Assembly: GCA_020744225.1 (NCBI GenBank)
Contig: JAGMWG010000003.1
Location: 868,001 to 932,000, forward strand
DNA length: 64,000 bases
From: Paraphoma chrysanthemicola
Taxonomy: Eukaryota > Ascomycota > Dothideomycetes > Pleosporales > Phaeosphaeriaceae
Reading direction: 5' to 3'
In this document: positions 56,018-64,000 of the stretch, piece after piece
How positions within the stretch are numbered: the first letter of the stretch is position 1
How the letters are laid out: every line of letters begins with the position of its first letter
Program-made: the position numbers and the translations under genes
Notes under the pieces: generated by a model
Told to the model about the DNA's origin: nothing
Databases searched by the model: none
Seen by the model: only the letters and a program-made list of their open reading frames with translations

Positions 56018-58111
56018 TCAAGTTGCAACTGGCAGGCCAGATGGGCCCTTCTTTTTCAGCAACTTCCTTTTTCTCCTCTTCTCCTCTGTGCTTGCTGCTA
56101 GCGACTTTTCGCCATCGCTTTTGAGTCCGCTTGCCTCACCATGACCCTCACCGTCGACTAATGCGCTAATGGGTCGCGCGGCAGCAATAGGGATACCTTT
56201 GTCTCCGAATTTACCTGTGCCGATACTGCGCTGGCTATCGAAGCTTGCTCTACTTGGGCTCCTGTTACGGAAGACGGGCGTCTTCGGGGTAGAAGGGCGG
56301 GACTGCTCGGTTCCAGCTACTTCATCGGATGACCACCAACCTTCCGGCCGCGAAGTCGAAGTTTGCACTGTAAGTTGCGATGCATCCAGTGACGGAGCGG
56401 GCGAATCAGCTGTGTTGGTTGGTGATCGTAAGGTAATTTTTGGTCGTGATGTAGGACTCTGTGAGGACTGACGTCTGTGGTCGGTAGCCGAAGACTGTGG
56501 GGTTTTTGGTTGCGGAAGTCTTGATGTTCTGGGCGACTGTGACCGAAGGCTGGCAAGGTCATCTGCCGGTGCACTTTCGTGGTGTTGCAGCCTCTTGGTG
56601 TTTTGCGAAACTTTCTTGACTCGCATGGCTGCAGGACTCGAGGAGCTCTCGTCTTCCTCATATATGTCTCCTGGACCAGCCGCGTCATCAGCTCCCGGGA
56701 GAAGACCACGGTATCGAGCTGGGGAGCGCCATCGATTTGACTTGGGGCCGTCTCCGTCCGTGCCAGCCCACTCATCTAAGGCCTCAAAGACATGTGGGAA
56801 AACGAGCTCAGCCACGGACTGGGCCCACAAGAAGTCAAGGTGTTCATAGTGGGGAATCTCCTTGGCATTCGTATGGCGAGGCAGCTCCTTGAGCATGACG
56901 TTAATGTCAACCAGGCTGTCAGAACCCCCGTAAACCAGCACGATGGGCGTCTTGATATTTTTGGTCGGAAACTTGGCTACCTTGTAGTACTTGGACCTGT
57001 TTGACATGAGAGGGCTGGGCGACTCATCGTCGTACATTTGGAAAACGCCGTTGCGGATGATCTGGAACCAGTGAACGACGGACTTGGTCGATGTGTACGA
57101 GTAGAGATGGGGATATGCAGCAAGCTTTTGGTGCGGAGAGATGTTGACACTAGTCCAGCCGAATAAGAAGCGCAAGGACGTGTCGATGAGGCGGACGAAG
57201 ATTGGGGGATACAATATGGATTGCCACATGGTCGCAGATGGAAGGATCGTCTTGCGTCCAAAGGCGAGATATAGAATGTCAGGGGATGCCTTGACGAATG
57301 AGTCGACAATGCCCGAGGCGACGCCTTTGGGAGACATTGCTGGCGCGAGTGCAATGAAGACATCGACCTTGTCGTTCAACGTTGGGTGTATCGATAGTGT
57401 CGCAAAGGCCTGGGCAGTGCCCTGCGAGAAGCCGATGTAGGACAAGGACGGCTGGTGCGTCGTCTGGAGTATGTATGCGATGGAGTCGGGGATATCGTGA
57501 AAGGCGAACTGGTCCATGCTGAAGTTCCAGAAGCTGCTCGACGTCGGCGCCGTGTGGACGCTCTTCTTGGAGTACTTGTTGCCGCGATTGTTGCCAAGCC
57601 AGACGTCGTATCCCCTCTCTACAAGCTCGAATGGCAGACACCGCTCGCGCTCGGTGAGGCACACCCAGACCTCGCTGTTCATCATCAGGCCGTGGTGGAG
57701 GTAGACGACCTTCTTCTTGACCCCGCCATCTCTCCCGCTGTTGACCCGCACGCCCTCCTCGCCATTCCTCCAACCGAGGCGGTGCAGTCCGAGCAGATAG
57801 CCGTCGCCCGTCTGCACAATGTGCTCTTCGCAGTAGTATCCGTACAGCTCGCAGAGCTCGGTAAAGTCGCTCGCATTCGCAATGGCACTCGACACGCCCT
57901 TCTTCTTTTGGCGCGAGCGCTTAGAGGATGGAGACGATAGCTGATTCCATATGCGACGAGTGAGTCGGTAGCAGAGGTTGATTATGGGTGTCGGCAGCGC
58001 GAGGGTGATGACGGCGATGAAGGACTCGAGGCCGATGAGGATGATGGAGAGCACGAGGGCGACGTATTCGCGAATGTGCAGGCGAGACAGGAAGGGGATA
58101 TGCAGTGCCAT
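56018..58111 (-). CDS. AB-hydrolase lipase, steryl ester hydrolase type
   Basis: A single-exon protein of 697 residues. An N-terminal membrane segment (ALVLSIILIGLESFIAVITL) precedes the AB-hydrolase-associated lipase region: ELYGYYCEEHIVQTGDGYLLGLHR, then YLHHGLMMNSEVW. The nucleophile elbow is YIGFSQGTA, the acid lies in YGGSDSLVDIN and the His in IPHYEHLDFLW, all in order. This is the Tgl1/Yeh1-Yeh2 pattern of fungal steryl ester hydrolases, acting on lipid droplets or plasma membrane. A long, Ser/Pro/Arg-rich, probably disordered tail occupies residues about 490-697, longer than in yeast Tgl1. The ATG at 58111 (MALHIPFL) gives the expected N-terminal anchor. Confidence 0.88.
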   Translation of the reverse strand: MALHIPFLSRLHIREYVALVLSIILIGLESFIAVITLALPTPIINLCYRLTRRIWNQLSSPSSKRSRQKKKGVSSAIANASDFTELCELYGYYCEEHIVQTGDGYLLGLHRLGWRNGEEGVRVNSGRDGGVKKKVVYLHHGLMMNSEVWVCLTERERCLPFELVERGYDVWLGNNRGNKYSKKSVHTAPTSSSFWNFSMDQFAFHDIPDSIAYILQTTHQPSLSYIGFSQGTAQAFATLSIHPTLNDKVDVFIALAPAMSPKGVASGIVDSFVKASPDILYLAFGRKTILPSATMWQSILYPPIFVRLIDTSLRFLFGWTSVNISPHQKLAAYPHLYSYTSTKSVVHWFQIIRNGVFQMYDDESPSPLMSNRSKYYKVAKFPTKNIKTPIVLVYGGSDSLVDINVMLKELPRHTNAKEIPHYEHLDFLWAQSVAELVFPHVFEALDEWAGTDGDGPKSNRWRSPARYRGLLPGADDAAGPGDIYEEDESSSSPAAMRVKKVSQNTKRLQHHESAPADDLASLRSQSPRTSRLPQPKTPQSSATDHRRQSSQSPTSRPKITLRSPTNTADSPAPSLDASQLTVQTSTSRPEGWWSSDEVAGTEQSRPSTPKTPVFRNRSPSRASFDSQRSIGTGKFGDKGIPIAAARPISALVDGEGHGEASGLKSDGEKSLAASTEEKRRKRKLLKKKGPSGLPVAT

Positions 58112-58494
58112 GGCGGGCGTCGTGTGATGGCGCACAACCGTCACGGGAAGGGTGGTGATGCACACAAAATGTTGGGGAAATGGTTGGTGGGTAGCAGCAG
58201 GACAGAAAAGGGCCAGGACAGTCAATGCAGAGTCAAAGAAGATAGGCAAGCGTCCGTAACATCAGCGAGAAGCCCGCGTCAACGGCGCCCCAGTCCAGAA
58301 CCGATGGGCGATGAGGAAGCGGGTCATGGTGTCGCGCTTGGGATAAGGAAAACGGGATGACGTTCTTTAGCATGTGAACACTGCAGACCAGGTTGCATGC
58401 CATTGATCGGAGGTTTGGCCGCCCTGTCGCCGACATCTTTTCCAGCACCGGCCTTAACCACCAATGCATATGCGCCCGCACCAGCACAGCCATC
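58112..58494. other. Divergent promoter region lipase / PET191
   Basis: 383 bp between divergent starts, which must contain both promoters. No motif singled out. Confidence 0.4.
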
Positions 58495-58934
58495 ATGCCG
58501 CAATCATGTAAAGACATCCGTATGCTTCTCCGTGCCGCCTTCATGTGACATGCTTACTCATCCGCATAGGCGCCGCGCTGGCCTTTTGCCTGCAGAACAG
58601 CGACTGCATCATGGTCGAGCGCCACACACCAGGCGAATGTCTCCGGCCACCGCTCAAATACACACTTCCCACCCAATGCCAGCAGCTGCAGAAGGGCTAC
58701 GCAGAGTGCAAAAAAGGCATGATCGACATGCGCAAGCGCTTCCGCGGGAACAGACCCATCGCAGTGCAGGGACAGATGGAGACGGGCGCATTTGGCCAGG
58801 GACGAGCCGAGGCAGACGAGAAGGCAGGCACCATTGAGGAGAAGGGATATATGCTGTATGCTGGGCGCCCGTACAAGGACGTCAAGGAGACCAAGGGCGA
58901 TGAGGACCCAGAGAACAAGGGCTTGGACCGGTGA
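58495..58934 (+). CDS. PET191: Cytochrome c oxidase assembly factor PET191
   Basis: Exon 1 is only 25 nt (58495-58519), joined across a 50-bp intron to 58570-58934, giving 129 residues. The junction restores MPQSCKDIRAALAFCLQNSD. The twin CX9C-like cysteines are visible in SCKDI, FCLQNSDCIMVERH, ECLRPP, TQCQQLQKGYAECKKGM. PET191 is a mitochondrial intermembrane-space protein needed for assembly of complex IV and imported through Mia40. The C-terminal extension (about residues 80-129, rich in Gly, Glu and Lys) is longer than in yeast, as usual in filamentous fungi. It is divergent from the lipase gene. Confidence 0.95.
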
Positions 58935-60608
58935 TAGACGCTGAGCGTCTGCGAAAAGAACGGCACACACAGCTTGCATCACGCCTGGAGTTCAGCGGCA
59001 TACATCGGCGTTCAGAGAGCCTTAAGATGGCATAGGACTTGGCTGTACAATATGACCAGTGTATAACATGACTCACCTCCTTCACGCCTTCAGACCCGAC
59101 GCTGCACTACGCACAATCAGTCTCGCGGCAGTTGCGGGTTGTCGTGACTGACTTGACTATGGTTCATAGGCAGAGAGGTGCTGTGACATCGCTGCCGCTC
59201 TTGACGATATGAGGAAAGAAAAGCAAAGCACACATTCAGACTTTCGTGAGCAGTGAGTGCAGGCAAACACCAGCTCACGTGATTCGAAAATCCTCGAGCG
59301 AACTTGCACGTCTTTGTGAGGGATGCGCCTTCTCGTTCGAGGCGTGAGGAAGGAGCAACGCGCCTCATCCGCGGGTCGGCGCCTTCGCTAGGACCTCCAA
59401 CAACACAATACCATGGTTCCTGCAGCACACCTTCACCGTACCTGCATCATCCACCAATGAGCCCTGCGAATACGCCGTCAATTCCCCTCGCGACTTTGAT
59501 GCCGCCGGAACGAGCCTTGTTCCCGGACTCGATGTGGTCAAGTCTACTAGCGCAGGGGCAGCCGGCAAAAGTAGTCCCTGCATGTACATATTGTAAGGCG
59601 TCCCTCGAGCACATTTCAGATTTCATGTTTGTGAGCCTCGCTTGCGATGTAGTATTGGAGCAGTGTTGGAAGAGCGAAGCGCAACAGACCTCGAAGAAGC
59701 TCACTTGTCAGAAAAGATAACCCTACAGTGAGCAGAACATCGTTCGCAACACAGTCAATATCTTCCCAGGAACAAGCACAAGTGAACAAGACATGGGTAA
59801 GTACGCCCGATGGCCAGGTCAGCCTCGCGGTCCCCAACCGTCTAGTCGCACGCTAACATATATTAACCGCCAAGAACTGAAACGGCATCCATATGTGTAG
59901 ACGACTGTTTACCGAAAATTCAACTGCTGTGCCGCAATGCTGGAATTTTACAGAATAAAGGAGAAGGATTCTTCAGGCGAGCCTCCATCATGGCCGGGAG
60001 CATCGCGTCCAAGTCCGACAGACATCTCCGAGAACGCCTTGCGACCTGCGACCCTCTTGCCACCTGAGGCTCAGGTCTTCTCTCAATTTCCGACGCGTGC
60101 CCTCGATACAGCAGGTCACTTCAACCGTTCGACAGGCCTACCACGAGCACTGTCAGCCTCAAGTTTGGAGTTGAACCATGCCTCAAGCGAACATGCTCGC
60201 TTCCCAGATCCAATGGTGTCCATTTAGCTTCTGACGGTTTCTTTGAATACTTTCTCGCTATAAGTTACTCCTTTGGCGTGGATGGAGTTCAGCGCGATCA
60301 ATGTGAATCTATCATTGCTACCAGGGCTCACAACACCGCTCTAGCCATCACTAGCCAGTTCGAGATAATGGTCTAGAATACGACAGTACATGGTATACAT
60401 ACCAACTTGCGCTATTTGCATCAATACAGCTTCTGCATTAGCGTAGGATCATATGAGGTGGGTACTGGTCGTCGGGTCATCGAGGTACGCCTTGCGAAGA
60501 GGCCTGTAGCTCACCATAAGTAGCTCACCACCACGCTACTCCTCTCGCTCTCACAGCACAGCTCATCGTCACTCATTTGAGATTCATATCTCTGCCATTC
60601 ACTTCAAC
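58935..60608. other. Intergenic, PET191 to GH55
   Basis: About 1.67 kb. A 96-codon frame starts at an ATG at 59937 and ends at 60227, and a longer frame spans 59304-59720; neither shows a domain or a neighbour-like codon pattern strong enough to call. The last part is the GH55 promoter and CT-rich leader. Confidence 0.35.
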
Positions 60609-63550
60609 ATGGTGCGGTTCTCACCTTTCGTCGCTCTTTTGAGTTCGCTCTCTCTTTTCCTCCAGATTTCTGCTGTACCTCTTCTTTCGCGTGATCAAAG
60701 CGTGAGCGCACCCCTTGTGCGCAAAGCCTCACAACAGGACATTGAACATGCTCGCGAGCTCATCCGAGACACGCTTATTAGTCTCTCTGTACCAAGTGAA
60801 GCACGCAGCCAATCCTCGCTGGAGCTCCGCGCTGCCGCCGCGCTTGTCGCCGAAGCAGAGGCGGCCGCTACAAGCACTCCTTTCGTGGCCAAACGCGCCA
60901 ACCCTTACTGGATGGAAAACATCGAGCATAAAGGTAGCTTTCCGAGGGCATGGGGAGGCAACAGTGCCTATCGTGTCTTTAGAAATGTGAAAGACTACGG
61001 TGCAGTTGGTGATGGCGTTACCGTAAGTTGGAAACCTCCACCGCTTATCATCGTCATTCAGGGTGACTGACCACATCAGGATGATACGGAAGCTATTCAG
61101 TACGCCATAAGTGAGGGTGGTCGCAACACGGGCGTCAAGCCAGCTGTTGTGTATTTTCCACAAGGCAAATATCTTATTTCCGCATCCCTTGATGTTTATA
61201 CAAATACGCAGGTTATTGGAGACACCAATACTTTGCCAGAGCTTCAGATCGCTCCAAGCTTTGTCGATGATGTGGTATTCAATACCGTCGGAGGTCAGCA
61301 TATACTCGAACATGTATCCGGCCATTTATTGATCAGATTGTAGCTCAATGGTTTGGTCACTTCCGCGCCATCCAAATCAACATGGACAATGGTAACGATG
61401 AATCCATTCTGACCGGCATTCGATGGCGTGGTGGCGAGGGTAGCAGTGCTCACAGGGTGGTTTTCTGGGGCAAAAGTGGCACCAATGTGAAGCGTGGTAT
61501 CCGTATGTACTCATTGGCTGTATAGTGCGGTCAGATGCTAATGCGCACCCTTTAGAGTTCGACAACGCTACCGGTGGCGTTTTCTCTGGTGGTTGGTACA
61601 AGGATCTTGGGTTGGGGGTCTGTGCGTTACAACCTATGCCTAGCATCACCCTAGATACTAACTTATTAACCTAGACGGTTCTATCAGCAACGGTTTGTTC
61701 CGTAGTTTGTCGTTTGCAGGTTGCAAGACTGCCGCGCACATTACCTCAGGTATCGAGAATGTAAGAGGCGATGCTACAGACACAATTCTGATGCTCAGCA
61801 ACTGACAACGGCCAGGTCTTCGCCAACAATTACGTCGTCGACTCTGATACTGCTTACCGCCTCCACAGCGAGAACGGAGGACCAAACCCAAGCTCCTTCA
61901 CTCTTTTGGATACTTTGCTCCAGAATGTCGGAACCGGAGTTCTCCTTGGCCCGCTTAACAAGACTCCTGGCAATGACACTCCGGGCGTCTCTCTTGAGAA
62001 TCTCGGACTGAGATTCGTCGACCGCACGGTTGCCGATACATTCGGTACAACTCTGGTCCCTAATCCAACCAGAACAGGCTCACTTCGTCATTGGGCGGTC
62101 GGGCCAGTTTACAAGAATGGCGAACGAACGTGTTTCAGTGGTAACACCTCCGAATATTCTCGCGAAAGTACTCTTCTTGGCGGCGGTGGTCAAGCTGGTC
62201 CTCCACTCGACACGTATAATGGAAGAACCTATCCAGACTTTGAATCCGCTACGGTAGACCAATTTGTTCATATTCGAGACTATGGTGCAAAAGGTATGGA
62301 GGCCGCAACATGAATACGGCAGAGTGCTCACCACGTATAGGCGACGGCACCACCGACGACACCAAAGCTGTTCAAAGCGCGTTCGATGCTACTGCAGACG
62401 GCTCGAAATACCTCTACGTTGACGCTGGTGTATACCTAGTCTCGGATACCATCATAGTCCCTGTCAAGGCCAGAGTTACAGGAGAAGCACTGGCAACCAT
62501 CGTAGGCACTGGCGACCAATTCTCGCAGGTAGAGTAAGTTATATGCACCGGATCGTGTGATTACAAGTATTCTTACTGATCGCGTTGTAGCTCTGCCAAA
62601 GCGATTTTGCGTGTCGGTAACGCTGGCGATGTCGGAGGCTACGATCAAGCACTCCACTACCCCTCGCTATCGGGCCTCACCATCACGACCAAGGGCAACA
62701 CAGCTGGCGCCGTTGGTATCGAATGGAATGTACAGGGAGGAGACTTGACCAGTAAGTGTCCTGAACAATAGTCCAATTCTTGACAGATCACAAACTAATC
62801 CAGCCAGACGTTCACATCAAAATCGGCGGCTCAGACGGCTCCCTACAGACCGCAACCCAATGCCCTGCCACCATCAGCGACGCGGATCGCGCCAAATGCC
62901 GCGTCGCGGCAGCTTTGCTCCGCATCACTCCTTCTGGCTCAGGCTACTTCGAAAGCATCGTTCTCTCCACCGCTGAAACGGATTTCCAGAACAAAGCTGT
63001 GGCGCTGTACACCGCTCGTGGCCTGCTCGTTGAAAGCCAGGAAGCTACATGGCTCTACGCCATCACGGCTAAGAACTCCGTTTTGTATCAATACAACATC
63101 AATCGCGCACGCAATGTCGCTGGTCTGGCACTCACAGCAAAAACACCAGCATTCCAGCCCACACCCGCTGCGCCCGCGCCGTTCGCTACTCAGGTCGGCC
63201 GCTTCGCAGGTGACCCAAGCTACTCCTGCGGCGGCGACTTCGATGGCTGCGACTCCGCATGGGCCGGCGTCGTTCGCGACTCGCAGCAAGTGTTTCTCTC
63301 GGGCGTTGTTAGCTACGCATCGTATGCAAACGTCGATGAGGCATGTGTGGATGGGTACTCGTGCCAGAAGGCGCTGTGGTCTTTGGCTGGTAATAAAGCC
63401 AACGTTCGATTGCAGCAGTTTGCGACTGTGGGCGCGCAGTACAATCTTGTGTCGGATGGAAAGGGTGTCAAGGCGAGTGATAACTGGGTGAATGCCAGCG
63501 GGCGAAAGTGGAGCCAGATTACGATCTTCGACGCAGTTGCCACGGCTTAG
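60609..63550 (+). CDS. Secreted GH55 beta-1,3-glucanase
   Basis: Nine exons: 60609-61022, 61080-61293, 61344-61502, 61556-61621, 61675-61760, 61816-62293, 62341-62533, 62591-62751, 62808-63550, giving 837 residues; introns are 47-57 bp. A signal peptide (FSPFVALLSSLSLFLQISAVP) opens the protein. Two tandem right-handed beta-helix (pectate-lyase-3-like) domains follow, each starting DYGAVGDGVTDDT (about 130) and DYGAKGDGTTDDT (about 480), the hallmark of GH55 exo/endo-beta-1,3-glucanases. Also visible is VYFPQGKYLIS. The family degrades laminarin or fungal wall glucan, so the enzyme likely acts in cell-wall turnover or mycoparasitism. The C-terminal region has a Cys-rich motif SCGGDFDGCDSAW. 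Confidence 0.92.
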
Positions 63551-63836
63551 ATGGGTTTGGTACTGGAGGCGGCAATCGAGGAGTTGTGATCTGAATGAGT
63601 CGATCAAGTAATATTTCGGGCCAGCATTCGTCATGGCCAGCCTTTAGAATGAGAATAGAAGTTTAAGCTTCACCCGCGCGCTCATTCCTGCTTCAAACGT
63701 TCATCTATCTAGCCTTCGACATGTTCAACCAGTGCACTCCCTTCTTTCCCACTCCCCCGTCTTGTCATTCTAGCATGCCGTGCACGGCACAATCATCGCC
63801 CTGCCCAAGTCTCAGCATCCAATTCAACAACCCAAC
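63551..63836. other. Intergenic between convergent genes
   Basis: 286 bp of 3' sequence of the GH55 gene and the gene at the right edge. Nothing else is visible. Confidence 0.4.
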
Positions 63837-64000
63837 TCAAATCACAAACACATACGGCCGATCAAAACACTCATCCCACCCCGGTTCTTCCCTCGCCCAA
63901 TACCTCCTCAACACCGCCTGCGCCTTGAGCGGACTACTCGTCCCCAACCTCCTACTCAACTCCGACAGCTGCTGCCCAATCCAATACCTCGTCGCGTCGT
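63837..64000 (-). CDS. 3' end of an unrecognised gene running off the right edge
   Basis: On the minus strand an open frame enters at 64000 and stops with TGA at 63837-63839. It encodes about 53 residues including ATRYWIGQQLSELSRRLG and the C-terminal WDECFDRPYVFVI. The composition is clearly protein-like with Trp, Tyr and charged residues, and no stop in 160 bases. I do not recognise the family. The start and exon structure lie outside the window. Confidence 0.55.
   Translation of the reverse strand, partial: DATRYWIGQQLSELSRRLGTSSPLKAQAVLRRYWAREEPGWDECFDRPYVFVI

Noticed and set aside
1..64000. Search by eye for CRISPR arrays, insertion sequences, rRNA and bacterial operon signals
   Set aside because: None seen; spliced genes and fungal families show this is eukaryotic nuclear DNA.

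Overview
The window is nuclear DNA from a filamentous ascomycete (Pezizomycotina; Dothideomycetes is my best guess but not proven). The signs are many short introns (about 37-96 bp, mostly 45-60) with GT..AG ends and CTRAY-like branch sites, genes on both strands, and typical fungal families: a HET-domain protein, Zn(II)2Cys6 regulators, F-box/2EXR-like hypotheticals, a GH55 glucanase and a GC-rich third codon position. No rRNA, tRNA, CRISPR or intact transposon was recognised.

Layout. 1-3.8 kb: the 3' part of a peroxisomal (C-terminal SKL) acyl-CoA ligase and an Sqt1/AAMP-type WD40 ribosome-assembly factor. 4.1-5.6 kb: a HET-domain protein, followed by almost 3.9 kb with no supportable gene. 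9.4-10.4 kb: a bZIP factor with an AT-hook. 11.6-12.4 kb: a possible cryptic three-exon gene. 12.6-16.4 kb: cohesin SMC3. 17.2-18.5 kb: a secreted amidohydrolase-2 protein with a GC-AG intron. 18.6-20.1 kb: a Zn2Cys6 regulator. 20.7-21.6 kb: a frameshifted hypothetical gene. 22.2-27.4 kb: a run of redox or metal genes (HHE hemerythrin protein, catalase, GST-like protein, and a small protein built from six Cys-Pro-Val/Ile motifs). 28.8-31.1 kb: an F-box-like pseudogene with two in-frame TAG codons and a related intact gene.

31.5-42.4 kb looks like a catabolic cluster for an aromatic compound: a cytochrome P450, a SnoaL/NTF2-like protein, a Zn2Cys6 regulator, a vicinal-oxygen-chelate (extradiol type) dioxygenase, a fumarylacetoacetate-hydrolase family enzyme and an FAD phenol-hydroxylase-type monooxygenase. 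Hydroxylation, ring cleavage and hydrolysis form a logical route, and the resident regulator probably controls it. An 8-mer, TCGGAAGC, recurs in two of its promoter regions. A sugar-transporter-type MFS permease follows after a 3.2-kb gap.

47.8-64 kb: two F-box-like hypotheticals, an intronless 1646-residue protein of unknown function, a steryl-ester-hydrolase-type lipase, the cytochrome oxidase assembly factor PET191, a GH55 beta-1,3-glucanase with nine exons, and the 3' end of an unrecognised gene entering from the right edge. All exon boundaries were read by eye from splice signals and frame continuity. No search was run, so family names rest on motif recognition.
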